Shown here: positions 32,114 through 42,927 of the stretch, in pieces
Layout of the letters: every line of letters starts with the position of its first letter
Position numbering within the stretch: the stretch's first letter is position 1
Assembly (NCBI RefSeq): GCF_023091745.1
Contig: NC_068922.1
Span: forward strand, 82,307,533 to 82,371,532
DNA length: 64,000 nt
Direction: 5' to 3'
DNA from: Budorcas taxicolor
Lineage: Eukaryota; Chordata; Mammalia; Artiodactyla; Bovidae
Program-made: the position numbers and the translations under genes
The notes under the pieces: model-generated
What the model was told of the DNA's origin: nothing
Databases searched by the model: none
What the model saw: the letters and a program-made list of their open reading frames with translations, nothing else

Positions 32114-32398
32114 AAGAGAGAGTATACCAAGTAATACATATACTTCAAAAATAAAAACTAGGGATGTTTCCTTTGCCAGGACCTGGTTACAATTATAAAA
32201 GGAGAAGTTTTTTAATGCTCTCATTAATATATTGAATTTATGAAACTAAGCATTATTCAGTATTTTTGCCTTGAGAACCCCACGAACAGTATGAAAAGGC
32301 AAAATGATAGGATACTGAAAGAGGAACTCCCCAGGTCAGTAGGTGCCTAATATGCTACTGGAGGTCAGTGGAGAAATAACTCCAGAAAGAATGAAGGG

Positions 32399-32899
32399 AT
32401 GGAGCCAAAGCAAAAACAATGCCCAGTTGTGGATGTGACTGGTGATAGAAGCAAGGTCCGATGCTGTAAAGAGCAATATTGCATAGAAACCTGGAATGTC
32501 AGGTCCACGAATCAAGGCAAATTGGAAGTAGTCAAACAGGAGATGGCAAGAGTGAATGTCGACATTCTAGGAGTCAGTGAACTAAAATGGACTGGAATGG
32601 GTGAATTTAACTCAGATGGCCATTACATCTACTACTGCGGCCAGGTATCCCTCAGAAGAAATGGAGTAGCCATTATGGTCAACAGAAGAGTCCGAAATGC
32701 AGTACTTGGATGCAATCTCAAAAAAGACAGAATGATCTCTGTTCGTCTCCAAGGCAAACCATTCAATATCACAGTTATCCAAGTCTATGCCCCAACCAGT
32801 AATGCTGAAGAAGCTGAAGTTGAACGGTTCTATGAAGACCTAGAAGACCTTTTGGAACTAACACCCAAAAAAGATGTCCTTTTCATTATAGGGGACTGA
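32399..32899 (+). pseudogene. BovB endonuclease, N-terminal 166 codons
   Basis: The frame begins MEPKQKQCPVVDVTGDRSK, followed by CIETWNVRSTNQGKLEVVKQEMARVN, SELKWTGMGEFNSDGHYIYYCG, VIQVYAPTSN and KKDVLFIIGD. It ends where the tryptophan codon of GDWN has become a stop (ggggactga at 32891-32899). This is the APE-type endonuclease of an RTE element. The rest (FCQENALVIANTLFQQHKRR) continues beyond the stop and is then frameshifted by a 2-nt loss near 33050. Confidence 0.85.
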
Positions 32900-33206
32900 A
32901 ATGCAAAAGTAGGAAGTCAAGAAACACCTGGAGTACCAGGCAAATTTGGCCTTGGAATACGGAATGAAGCAGGGCAAAGACTAATAGAGTTTTGCCAAGA
33001 GAATGCACTGGTCATAGCAAACACCCTCTTCCAACAACACAAGAGAAGACTACACATGGACATCACCAGATGGTCAACACCGAAATCAGATTGGTTATAT
33101 TCTCTGCAGCCAAAGATGGAGAAGCTCTATACAGTCAACAAAAACAAGACCAGGAGCTGACTGTGGCTCAGATCATGAACTCCTTGTTACCACATTCAGA
33201 CTCAAA

Positions 33207-34178
33207 TTGAAGAAAGCAGGGAAAACCGCTAGACCATTCAGGTATGACCTAAATCAAATCCCTTATGATTATACAGTGGAAGTGAGAAATAGATTTAAGG
33301 GCCTAGATCTGATAGATAGAGTGCCTGATGAACTATGGAATGAGGTTCGTGACATTGTACAGGAGACAGGGATCAAGACCATCCCCATGGAAAAGAAATG
33401 CAAAAAAGCAAAATGGCTGTCTGGGGAAGCCTTACAAATAGCTGTGAAAAGAAGAGAAGCGAAAAGCAAAGGAGAAAAGGAAAGATATAAGCATCTGAAT
33501 GCAGAGTTCCAAAGAATAGCAAGGAGAGATAAGAAAGCCTTCTTCAGTGATCAATGCAAAGACATAGAGGAAAACAATAGAATGGGAAAGACTAGAGATC
33601 TCTTTAAGAAAATTAGAGATAGTAAGGGAACATTTCATGCAGAGATGGGCTTGATAAAGGACAGAAATGGTATGGACCTAACAGAAGCAGAAGATATTAA
33701 GAAGAGGTGGCAAGAATACACGGAAGAACTATACAAAAAGGATCTTCGCGACCTGGATAACCACGATGGTGTGATCACTCATCTAGAGCTAGACATCCTG
33801 GAATGTGAAGTCAAGTGGGCCTTAGAAAGCATCACTACGAACAAAGCTAGTGGAGGTGATGGAATTCCAGTTGAGCTATTTCAAATCCTGGAAGATGATG
33901 CTGTGAAAGTGCTGCACTCAATATGCCAGCAAATTTGGAAAACTCAACAGTGGCCACAGGACTGGAAAAGGTCCATTTTCATTCCAATCCCAAAGAAAGG
34001 CAATGCTAAAGAATGCTCAAACTACCACACAATTGCACTCATCTCACACGCTAGTAAAGTAACGCTTAAAATTCTCAAAGCCAGGCTTCAGCAATACGTG
34101 AACCGTGAACTCCCTGATGTTCAAGCTGGTTTTCAAAAAGGCAGAGGAACCAGAGATCAAATTGCCAACATCCACTGA
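33207..34178 (+). pseudogene. BovB linker and N-terminal reverse transcriptase, 323 codons
   Basis: The frame holds RPFRYDLNQIPYDYTVEVRNRFKGLDLIDRVPDELW (linker), a lysine-rich helical stretch (AKSKGEKERYKHLNAEFQRIARRDKKAF), then NKASGGDGIPVELFQILEDDAVKVLHS and IPIPKKGNAKECSNYHTIALISH. It stops at TGA after DQIANIH, where related copies have tryptophan. It is in the same frame as the following RT piece across a single stop codon. Confidence 0.85.
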
Positions 34179-34181
34179 ATC

Positions 34182-35093
34182 ATGGAAAAAGCAAGAGAGT
34201 TCCAGAAAAACATCTATTTCTGCTTTATTGACTATGCCAAAGCCTTTGACTGTGTGGATCACAATAAACTGTGGAGAACTCTGAAAGAGATAGGAATACC
34301 AGACTACCTGACCTGCCTCTTGAGAAATCTGTATGCAGGCCAGGAAGCAACAGTTAGAACTGGACATGGAACAACAGACTGGTTCCAAATAGGAAAAGGA
34401 GTATGTCAAGGCTGTATATTGTCAGCCTGCTTATTTAACTTCTATGCAGAGTACATCATGAGAAACGCTGCACTGGAAGAAACACAAGCTGGAATCAAGA
34501 TTGCCAGGAGAAATATCAATAACCTCAGATCTGCAGATAACACCACCCTTATGGCAGAAAGTGAAGAGGAACTCAAAAGCCTCTTGATGAAAGTGAAAGA
34601 GGAGAGTGAAAAAGTTGGCCTAAAGCTTGACATTCAGAAAACGAAGATCATGGCATCCTGTCCCATCACTCCATGGGAAATAGATGGGGAAACAGTGGAA
34701 ACAGTGTCAGACTTTATTTTGGGGGGCTCCAAGATCACTGCAGATGGTGACTGCAGCCATGAAATTAAAAGATGCTTACTCCTTGGAAGGAAAGTTATGA
34801 CCAACCTCGATAGCATATTCAAATGCAGAGACATTACTTTACCGACTAAGGTCCGTCTAGTCAAGGCTATGGTTTTTCCTGTGGTCATGTATGGATGTGA
34901 GAGTTGGACTGTGAAGAAGGCTGAGCGCCGAAGAATTGATGCTTTTGAACTGTGGTGTTGGAGAAGAGTCTCGAAAGTCCCTTGGACTGCAAGGAGATCC
35001 AACCAGTCCATTCTGAAGGAGATCAACCCTGGGATTTCTTTGGAGGGAATGATGCTAAAGCTGAAGCTCCAGTACTTTGGCCATCTCATGTGA
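34182..35093 (+). pseudogene. BovB RT palm and C-terminal region with mutated YADD
   Basis: The 303-codon frame contains FCFIDYAKAFDCVDHNKLW (motif A, residues 13-31) and GKGVCQGCILSACLFNFYAEY. At residues 117-120 the catalytic YADD box has become SADN, changing both the tyrosine and the second aspartate. The C-terminal VVMYGCESWTVKKAERRRIDAFELWCWRRVSKVPW region is intact until a TGA after FGHLM, at the position where other copies have CGA. The enzyme could not polymerise even if the stops were absent. Confidence 0.85.
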
Positions 35094-35309
35094 AGAGTTG
35101 ACTCATTGGAAAAGACTCTGATGCTAGGAGGGATTGAGGGCAGGAGGAGAAGGGGACGACAGAGGATGAGATGGCTGGATGGCATCACGGACTTGATGGA
35201 CGTGAGTCTGAGTGAACTCTGGGAGATGGTGATGGACAGGGAGGACTTCTGTGCTGCGATTCATGGGGTCGCAAATAGTCGGACACGACTGAGCACCTGA
35301 ACTGAACTG

Positions 35310-35571
35310 AAGCATTGTTAATTCTTCCATTACAAATACAGTCGCAGTCGGAATAGCTACCCTATTTTTCCATTGATTATCACTGACTGATGATGTAATG
35401 GCCTTTTAGACATTGTTAACTTTTGTCTGCCTGTGTATCAGTCTATCTACTTACCTTGCCTTTGGTGAGAAAACATGCCAACTCCTTTCTATAGAGTCAT
35501 ACATGAGTGGTTGCCTTGGAGAGACAGACCCCACGCAGTCTCTTTGAATTATTCATACCACACACGTGTAA
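35310..35571. other. No gene seen
   Basis: Unassigned sequence between a BovB and a Bov-tA. Confidence 0.4.
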
Positions 35572-35788
35572 GGGCTTCCCACGTGGCACGAGTCGGAAGA
35601 ATGTGCCTGCCAATGTGGGAGATTTCGGAGAGGGAGGTTCAATCCCTGGGTCAGAAAGATCCGCCTAAGGAGGGCATGGCAACCCGCCCCTGTATTCTCA
35701 CCTGGAGATTCCCATGGACAGAGGAGCCTAGAGGATTGTAATTCATGGGGTCAAAGAGTTGGATACAACTGAAGCAACTTCACACGCA
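35572..35788 (+). mobile_element. Bov-tA SINE, diverged
   Basis: Sense Bov-tA: agggcttcccacgtggcacg, gtgcctgccaatgtgggaga, gttcaatccctgggtcagaa and gttggatacaactgaagcaa. Confidence 0.85.
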
Positions 35789-35999
35789 TGTACACAGTAC
35801 ATAAGCTTTTTGCCTAAGGAACATGTTTTATAAGACTTTGAGTCTATTAAAAATTATCTTTGCCATTATAACTGTGGTATAAGTGTCCTAAAGACCTCAT
35901 GGATAGAAAGGAATTAATACCTAAGTGAAGCTTCCCCCAACCAGGTTGGGCCAGGGTGGTTGTGACCAAGTTCCAGTGATGGAGGAAGACACTGCTGTT
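35789..35999. other. No gene seen
   Basis: AT-rich unassigned sequence. Confidence 0.4.
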
Positions 36000-36320
36000 G
36001 CTCAGATAAACTTGTCATGAAGAATTGCAGACGTGCTTTGGGTAGACTGGATAGTGACCCCTCAGTGGCATCTGTGTTCTAAACTACTGCTGAATTTTAC
36101 GTTCCTTGGCAAAAAGGACTTCACAGAGATAATTAAGAATCCTGAGATGAGATTATCCTGGATTTTGCATGTAAGACAAATGGAACCCCCAGGAGCTTTG
36201 TAACAGAGAAGCAGGAACGTTCAAATTAAGAAAAAAAGGGAGAGAGAGGGAGGAGATGTGATGATGGAAGGAGAGATGGGAGTTACATGGCCAAAAAAAT
36301 GGAAGCAGCATCAGATACTG
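36000..36320 (+). mobile_element. MLT1-type (ERVL-MaLR) LTR remnant
   Basis: ggcaaaaaggacttcacaga, gataattaagaatcctgaga, tgagattatcctggattttg, ggagatgtgatgatggaagg and gagttacatggcc follow the same order as 11630-12190. Confidence 0.55.
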
Positions 36321-36355
36321 GAACCCAGTGTAGGTTAAATTTATGTAAATTATAC

Positions 36356-36552
36356 CAAGTCCTAGTAGCTGCCAAGGCGGGAGACATAAGAAATATGGGT
36401 TCAATCCTGGGTCAGGAAGGTCCCCTGGTGGAGGGCATGGCAACGCAGTCCAGGATTCTTGCCTGGAGAACCCCATGGACAGAGGAGCCTGACAGACTAT
36501 GGTCCACGGGGTCGCAGAGAGTCGGACGCGACTGAAGCGCCTTGGCCCACAG
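36356..36552 (+). mobile_element. Bov-tA SINE, 5'-truncated
   Basis: Sense: gctgccaaggcgggagacat, ggttcaatcctgggtcagga, cttgcctggagaaccccatg and gtcggacgcgactgaagcgc. Confidence 0.85.
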
Positions 36553-36555
36553 GCA

Positions 36556-36809
36556 CAGTTCGTGTCTGGTTTCTGGCTGTTGTGAGTAAAGCTGCTGTAG
36601 ACGTTCATAGTCGGGCTCTGTGTGAACATGGTTTTTACTTCTCTGGGGTGAGTGCCAGAGGCGCCCTTGCTCGTCCATGTGGCAGCTGTGTGTTCGGTGT
36701 CTTAAGCAGCCACAATGCCGCTTTCCAGAGCGGCTGTGCCATTTTCTGTCCACCAACAGTAGATGAGTGATCCAGTCTTTTTCATTATTTCTTGGTTACT
36801 ATTTTTGTT
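36556..36809 (-). repeat. Ancient L1 fragment, first part
   Basis: Antisense old L1 3' region: gtaaagctgctgtagacgtt, aacatggtttttacttctct, gcggctgtgccattttctgt. It is split by a Bov-tA at 36810 and resumes at 37013. Confidence 0.6.
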
Positions 36810-37012
36810 GAGCTTCCCAGTGGCTGAGAGAGTAAAGAACCTGCCAGCAATGCAGGAGACCCGGGTTTGATCTGTGGGTTGGGAAGATCCCCTGGAGAAG
36901 GAAGTGGCAACCCACTCCAGTGTTCTTGCCTGGAGAATCCCAGGGACAAGGGACCCTGGTGGGCACAGTCCGTGAGGTTGAAAAGAATTGGACACACTGA
37001 GCAGCTCATGCA
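36810..37012 (+). mobile_element. Bov-tA SINE inside ancient L1
   Basis: Sense Bov-tA from agcttcccagtggctgagag to the tail; tatttttgtt (36800-36809) and tatctttgtt (37013-37022) form a one-mismatch TSD. Confidence 0.9.
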
Positions 37013-37200
37013 TATCTTTGTTTCAGTCATTCTTATAGAAATGTCGTGGCACCTCATCATGGTTTCGTTCTGCGTCTCTCTGACAGGCAATGTATTGAAC
37101 GTCTTTTCAAGTGTTTGTTATCTGTATAGCATCCACAGTGAGCTTCTTTTTTGGTATCTTTTCCTTAAATTCTTTTTGGACCTTTGAGTGGTTTCTTTCT

Positions 37201-37231
<31 letters not shown>

Positions 37232-38250
37232 GTTTTGCAAGCTCTTTTTATATATCCACTGTGATTGTTTTCCCCCTATAGGGAAATATATTTTTTTCTC
37301 TTTTATTGCTTTCAAGATTTTTTTTCCTTTGAAGTTTTTCAAAGTTTAGCTATGATGTGTTTTCAAATGAAGTTCTTTTCATTTTTCCTGTCTGGGTTTT
37401 GTTCAGTTTCTTGAATCTCTAGGTTAATGTCTTTTGCAAAACTTGGGCAAAAGATGCTTATTTCTTTGAGTCCTTTTTCAGCCCTACCCTTTTTCTCTTC
37501 TTCTCTCTTATCACACAAATTTAATATCTTTTGTATAGACTCAGCAGTCCCTGGTGTATAGAGCAGTCCCTGGCACTCTTTTTTTTTTTCAGTATATGTT
37601 CTCTCCTTTGTTCAGGCTGGGTCGTTTCTATTGTTCTGTCTATTGAGTTTTTTAAAGTGGTTATTGTATTTTTCCATTGGGTTTTCTTTATATTTTCTAT
37701 TTCTTTCCTGGAACTTTCTATTTTTTATTTATTTCACTCATGTTTGTAATTGCCTTTGAAGCATTTTTATGATGGCTACTTTAAAATTTTTTTTCAGAAA
37801 ATTTAATTAAAACATCACTATCATTTTGGTATTGGCATCTATTGATTACCTTCTATTTTTCATTCAGCTTGGGCTCTTCCTGGCTCTGTTATGATGGTAT
37901 GATGAGGGATTTTTAATGGAAAGTTTTTAAGACTCTGAATCTTAAACTGTCTGTTTTATCTGGAACTCCTAACCCTGTTCTCCCAGGGGAAGGGAGTGGT
38001 GACCTTACTGCCATATGGGGTAGAAATCCCAGGCTGTTCCCAGTGGAGTTGGAAGTCCACACTCTCCACCTGGTCTCCACTGACACTGAGGGCTGGGACC
38101 TTGCCGCCTGGTGGGAATGAAAGTCTTGCCTTCTCTGACCCCATCCCAGTGGGGAGGTCAGGGCGACTTATCCCAGCGCGCCAAAGGTAGGAGAGCCACT
38201 CCAGAGGCAGCATTTGCTGCTCAGTAGCGACGAGGCCCTTCTCTCTCCTG
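37013..38250 (-). repeat. Ancient L1 (L1M-type), antisense remainder
   Basis: gtggcacctcatcatggttt, gtattgaacgtcttttcaag and gggttttgttcagtttcttg, followed by long T-rich stretches, are typical of an antisense old L1. Later parts (37310-38250) look like the 5' part of such an element, so more than one fragment may be joined. A 23-T tract lies near 37200-37223. Confidence 0.5.
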
Positions 38251-38300
38251 TGTGGTTTGGATACAGAAGCGCTTCTGCAGCTGAAAGTGTCCTGTCTCTC

Positions 38301-38445
38301 TGCTGCTGCTGCTGCTGAGTCGCTTCAGTCATGTCCAACTCTTTGCGACTCCATGGACTGCAGCCCACCAGGCTCCCCGTCCCTGGGACTCTCCAGGCAG
38401 GAACACTGGGGTGGGCTGCCACTTCCTTCCCCAGTGCACGATCCC
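38301..38445 (-). mobile_element. BOV-A2/Bov-A monomer
   Basis: ctgctgctgctgctgagtcg, ggactgcagcccaccaggct and gaacactggggtgggctgcc: one antisense Bov-A monomer, ending at the inter-monomer linker (cccagtgcacgatc). Confidence 0.87.
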
Positions 38446-39004
38446 ATCTCTCTAGGCTGCCCTCATTCTAGACTTTGGATGGACAGATCTGGCTTCTGTG
38501 CCTGTGGGATCTCTAGGTTGCTGGCTCTTCAGCTCCACGTCTGGGAAATAAGAGGCAGAAAGGAAACCCAGAGAACTCACGGCCGTGTTGTCCCTTGGGT
38601 CCCAGTGTTCTCAGCTGCTCCACTGTCTTTTCTGCACCTTTCAGAATCTTCTTCTGTTTGTTTTATAAATAGCATCTTGAGTTTCCAGGGAAAGATACGT
38701 CTACACATCATTCTGGACATTTTGGAAGTAGCAATTCCAGACTCGTTCTGCAGCCTAATACTGGAAGTGGCATTCTGTCGCCTCATTCTGTTCCGTTACT
38801 CAGAAGAAAGTCACAGTTAAGCAGCTCACAGCGAAGGCATTGTTTTACACAGTTACACAAGGGCATGAAGGTGAGGATGTGAAGGTCACTGAATGCAACC
38901 ACAGGTTCGTGCATGCTCCCCTGAGCAGACGCTACCCGTCAGTTTCATTAAACTTCATGCTAATTTAGGTTTCTCATCGGCAATATGGAAGAGTTTCAAT
39001 TGAT
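38446..39004. other. No gene seen; perhaps old L1-derived
   Basis: Unassigned. The 187-codon frame at 38257-38820 begins inside the SINE and shows no domain. Confidence 0.35.
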
Positions 39005-39228
39005 TCATACTGTTGCTGTTACTTGACTTTTTAAAATCTTTTGAAGAATATAGCTATGTTGACAAATATAGTTGATTCTTATTATTATTTTAATTTGCAT
39101 TTCCCTGATGTGTTATAAAGTTTAACACCTCTTTATGTTTTGTCCATTTATCTTTTTCCTCTTTTGTGAACTTCCTATTTAAGACTGTCACTTACATTCT
39201 GGTAGACTGTTTGCATATTCATGTGTAA
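39005..39228 (-). repeat. Ancient L1 fragment
   Basis: atttgcatttccctgatgtg and tccatttatctttttcctct are antisense L1 3' region phrases. Confidence 0.45.
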
Positions 39229-39640
39229 CTGAAAGTGAGATCTTACTGCTCAGCTCTCAAAAAGCCAATAAAGAGGCCAGGTTGGTGGGAACAAAAGTTT
39301 GCTTTGTTTTGGATGCTGGCAGCTGGTGCAGGGTGGGTGGATGCCCATCCACAGGCTGACTCCCCACACTGACAACCCGTGGGCGGGAGCTTCTATAGGC
39401 TGGGGGAGGGGACTGCATTCAGAAGCAGAACAGTCAGCTCTGGCAGTCATCTTGAAATGGGTTATCGGTAGTCTGACCAGCATCATCATGATTATTTTAA
39501 GTACAGTTAGTCTTTAGTTCCAGTATCAGATTATTCCAATTTCTTTGGGGCCAGTTCTCAGAATTGTGGAAGCTTATATCATGACTACAGTCTGATTGTC
39601 ACTTAAATTACTGTCTTCCATCTGGTGGGGGTTTTGGTAT
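39229..39640 (-). mobile_element. ERV-type LTR (ruminant), antisense, tentative
   Basis: On the minus strand the block ends with gttcccaccaacctggcctc, tttattggc and agctgagcagtaagatctca, close to ruminant ERV LTR ends. A TATA-like ctatagaag lies near 39391-39400 on the minus strand. No internal viral genes are next to it. Confidence 0.45.
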
Positions 39641-39688
39641 CAATATGATAGCCGACAGGATATGGCTCCGAATATTATCTGTAGCTTT

Positions 39689-40069
39689 CAGTTCAGTTCA
39701 GTTTAGTCGCTCACTTGTGTCTGACTTTTGAAACCCCGTGGACTGCAGCACACCAGGCCTCCCTGTCCATCATGACCTCCTAGAGCTTACTCAAACTCAT
39801 GTCCATTGAGTTGGTGATGCCATCCAACCATCTCATCCTCTGTCATCCCCTTCTCCTCCTGCCTTCATTCTTTCCCAGCATCAGGATCTTTTCTAATGAG
39901 TCAGTTCTTCCCATCAGGTGGCCAAAGTATTGGAACTTTAGCTTCAGCATCAGTCTTTCCAATGAATATTCAGGATTGATTTCCTTTAGGATTGAGTGGT
40001 TTGATCTCCTTGTAGTCCAAGGGACTCTCAAGAGTCTTCTCCAAAACCACAGTTCAGAAGCATCGATTC
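39689..40069 (-). mobile_element. Antisense BovB, segment 1 (3' end)
   Basis: It starts at the reverse-complemented tail (agttcagttcagtttagtcg) and runs to agaagcatcgattc, where an insert begins. Minus-strand frame 40079-39843 reads IDASELWFWRRLLRVPWTTRRSNHSIL and FGHLMGRTDSLEKILMLG. It continues at 40415. Confidence 0.88.
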
Positions 40070-40414
40070 CACTTACCACATCATTCTGCTCGACCCCCTC
40101 CTCAAATTATGTCATTATTTTACACTGTGAAGTTAATCATGTTCCCATTATGGCTTGTAATTATAATTGTCTTTTATTTTTTGTCTGGCTATTGATTGTG
40201 AAAATGCTAAACATCTTTTACTGTTGTGATTATGTAACTATTACTCACTTAATATCATTGTATTATGATTGGCCAACAGAAAATAATAGGACTTTATATC
40301 ACCAAAACAGGATCTAATAGCAAAACCTGTAATCACTTCTAAAAATCCAGATGTATATCACAATTATCTTGAAATATTTTGAAAAATGCAAACACTCAGG
40401 TATTGTTTTTTTAA
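40070..40414. mobile_element. Unassigned 345-bp insert within BovB
   Basis: Interrupts the antisense BovB exactly between two copies of aagcatc(g/a)attc (40058-40069 and 40415-40426), so it behaves as an insertion with a 12-bp TSD. It has no BovB, SINE, L1 or LTR sequence I recognise, no clear poly(A) in either orientation (only a T run next to the right repeat) and no open frame of note. Confidence 0.65.
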
Positions 40415-40694
40415 AAGCATCAATTCTTTGGAGCTTAGCTTTCTTTATGGTCCAACTCTCACATCCATACATGACTACTGGAAAAACCATAGCTCTGACT
40501 AGACAAACCTTTGTCGGCAAAGTAATGTCTCTGCTTTTGAATATGCTATCTAGGTTGGTCATAACTTTTCTTCCAAGGAGCAAGCATCTTTTAATTTCAT
40601 GGCTGTAGTCACCATCTGCAGTGATTTTGGAGCCCAGAAAAATAAAGTCTGACACTGTTTCCACTGTTTCTCCATCTATTTGCCATCAAGTGAA
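40415..40694 (-). mobile_element. Antisense BovB, segment 2
   Basis: It resumes at aagcatcaattctttggagc and runs to tttgccatcaagtga. Minus-strand frame 40664-40314 starts METVSDFIFLGSKITADGDYSHEIKRCLLLGRKVMTNLDSIF. A plus-strand BovB then interrupts it. Confidence 0.87.
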
Positions 40695-41124
40695 AGATGA
40701 TGCTGTGAGAGTGCTGCACTCAATATGCCAGCAAATTTGGAAAACTCAACAGTGGCCACAGGACTGGAAAAGGTCCGTTTTCATTCCAATTCCAAAGAAA
40801 GGCAATGCCAAAGAATGCTCAAACTACCGCACAATTGCACTCATCTCACATGCTAGTAAAGTAATGCTCAAAATTCTCCAAGCCAGGCTTCAGCAATACG
40901 TGAACCATGAACTCCCTGATGTTCAAGCTGATTTTAGAAAAGGCAGAGGAACCAGAGATCAAATTGCCAACATCTGCTGGATCATGGAAAAAGCAAGAGA
41001 GTTCCAAAAACACATCTATTTCTGCTTTATTGACTATGCCAAAGCCTTTGACTGTGTGGATCACAATAAAGTGCGGAGAATTCTGAAAGAGAAGGGAATA
41101 CCAGACCGCCTGACCGCCTCTTGA
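40685..41124 (+). pseudogene. BovB RT fragment with motif A
   Basis: This open piece reads KDDAVRVLHSICQQIWKTQQWPQDWKRSVFIPIPKKGNAKECSNYRTIALISHASKVMLKILQ, ADFRKGRGTRDQIANICWIMEKAREFQ and FCFIDYAKAFDCVDHNKVRRILKEKGIPDR. The first codons of the longer frame (from 40621) belong to the antisense host copy. The frame ends after a one-base deletion. Confidence 0.8.
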
Positions 41125-42120
41125 GAAACCTGTATGCAGGCCAGGAAGCAACAGTTAGAACTGGACATGGAACAATAGACTGGTTCCAAACAGAAAAAGG
41201 AGTACGTCAAGGCTGTGTATTGTCACCCTGCTTATTTAACTTCTATGCAGAGTACATCATGAGAAACACTGGACTGGGAGAAACACTGGACTGGAATAAA
41301 CACAAGCTGGAATCAAGATTGCCGGAAGAAATATCAGTAACCTAAGATATGCAGATGACACCACCCTTATGGCAGAAAGTGAAGAGGAACTAAAAGCCTC
41401 TTGATGAAAGTGAAAGAGGAGAGTGAAAAAGTTGGCTTAAAGCTCAACATTCAGAAAATGAAGATCATGGCATCCGGTCCCATCACCTCATGGGCAATAG
41501 ATGGGGAAACAGTGTCAGACTTTATTTTTGGGGGCTCCAGAATCACTACAGATGGTGACTGCAGCCATGAAATTAAAAGACGCTTACTCCTTGGAAGAAA
41601 AGTTATGACCAACCTAGATAGCATATTCAAAAGCAGAGACATTACTTTACCGACTAAGGTCCATCTAGTCAAGGCTATGGTTTTTCCTGTGGTCATGTAT
41701 GGATGTGAGAGTTGGACTGTGAAGAAGGCTGAGCGCTGAAGAATTGATGCTTTTGAACTGTGGTGTTGGAGAAGACTCCTGAGAGTCCCTTGGACTGCAA
41801 GGAGATCCAACCAGTCCATTCTAAAGGCGATCAGCCCTGGGATTTCTTTGGAAGGACTGATGCTAAAGCTGAAGCTCCAGTACTTTGGCCACCTCATGTG
41901 AAGAGTTGACTCATTGGAAAAGACTCTGATGCTGGGAGGGATTGGAGGCAGGAGGAGAAGGGGACGACCGAGGATGAGATGGCTGGATGGCATCACAGAC
42001 TCGATGGACGTGAGTCTGAGTGAACGCTGGGAAATGGTGATGAACAGGGAGGCCTGGCGTGCTGCGATTCATGGGGTTGCAAAGAGTCAGATACGACTGA
42101 GCGACTGAACTGAACTGAAC
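40695..42120 (+). mobile_element. Plus-strand BovB nested in antisense BovB
   Basis: It starts at the KDDAVRVLHSICQQ codons and ends with repeated actga units before tgggaccagatgg, which is the continuation of the host copy. It contains the RT and the C-terminal region. A one-base loss near 41113 (LTCLL to LTASx), a 17-bp duplication at 41261-41294 and a TGA after KKAER (41738) break the frames. Confidence 0.88.
41401..41996 (+). pseudogene. BovB C-terminal region fragments
   Basis: The frame 41401-41739 reads KVKEESEKVGLKLNIQKMKIMASGPI, DGDCSHEIKRRLLLGRKVMTNLDSIFKSRDITLPTKVHLVKAMVFPVVMYGCESWTVKKAER and then stops at a TGA where related copies have CGC/CGA arginine codons. After it, WCWRRLLRVPWTARRS and the arginine-rich GGRRRRGRPRMRWLDG stretch (41914 onward) follow. 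Confidence 0.8.
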
Positions 42121-42862
42121 TGAACTGATGGGACCAGATGGCATGATCTTAGTTTTCTGAATGTTGAGTTTTAAGCCAGCTTTTTCACTTCTCTCTTTCA
42201 CTTTCATCAAGGGGCTCTTTAGTTCCTCTTCACTTTCTGCCTTAAGAGTGGTGTCATCTGCCTGAGATTATTGATATTTCTCCCAGCAATCTTGATTCCA
42301 GCCTGCACTTCATCCAGCCTGGCATTTCACATTATGTAATCTGCATATAAGTTAAATAAGCAGGGTGACAATATACAGCCTTGATATACTCCTTCCCCAA
42401 GTTGGAACCAATCTGTTGTTCCATGTTTGGTTCGAACTATTGCTTCCTGACCTGCATAAAGATTTCTCAGGAGGCAGGTCAGGTGGTCTTGTATTCCCAT
42501 CTCTTATAGAATTGTGCTTGTTGTGATCCACACTGTCAAAGGTTTTGGTGTAGTCAATAAAGGAGAAGTAGATGTTTTTCTGGAATTCTCTTGCTTTTTC
42601 TATGATCCTACGGATGTTGGCAATTTGATCTGTGGTTCCTGTGCCTTTTCTAAATCCAGCTTGAACATCTGGAAGGTCACGGTTCACGTACTGTTGAAGC
42701 CTGGCTTGGAGAATTTTGAGCATTACTTTGTTAGTGTGAGATGAGTGCAGTTGTGTGGTAGTTTGAACATTCTTTGGCCTTGCCCTTCTTTGGGATAGGA
42801 ATGAAAACTGATCTTTTCCAGTCATGTGGTCAGTGCTGAGTTTTCCAAATTTGCTGGCTCTC
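42121..42862 (-). mobile_element. Antisense BovB, segment 3 (RT region)
   Basis: It continues the host copy from tgggaccagatggcatgatc to gttttccaaatttgctggct. On the minus strand it reads KVKERSEKAGLKLNIQKTKIM, then RT fragments (SFIDYTKTFDSVDHNKHN; VNRDLPDVQAGFRKGTGTTDQIANIRRIIEKAREFQ), all frameshifted. The 5' end is truncated inside the RT. Confidence 0.85.
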
Positions 42863-42927
42863 AAAGGTCTCAAGAAGCTCCACAGCTCTGAAGAAGGAGC
42901 TAAACGTCCTGGACTATGCTTAATGGC

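Larger units (their letters stand above)
32255..35309 (+). mobile_element. BovB LINE, nearly full length (3.06 kb)
   Basis: It starts in the 5' leader at cagtatttttgccttgagaa and ends with ctgaactgaactg. aagcatt at 32248-32254 and 35310-35316 is a likely TSD, extending to 9 of 10 matching bases. The order is leader, endonuclease, linker, reverse transcriptase and C-terminal region. It is broken by nonsense and frameshift changes (32897, near 33050, 34176, 35091). Confidence 0.92.

Noticed and set aside
39689..42120. Twin-priming explanation for the antisense/sense BovB pair
   Set aside because: The antisense part has its own 3' tail and continues beyond the sense copy at 42121, so these are two separate insertions, one nested in the other.
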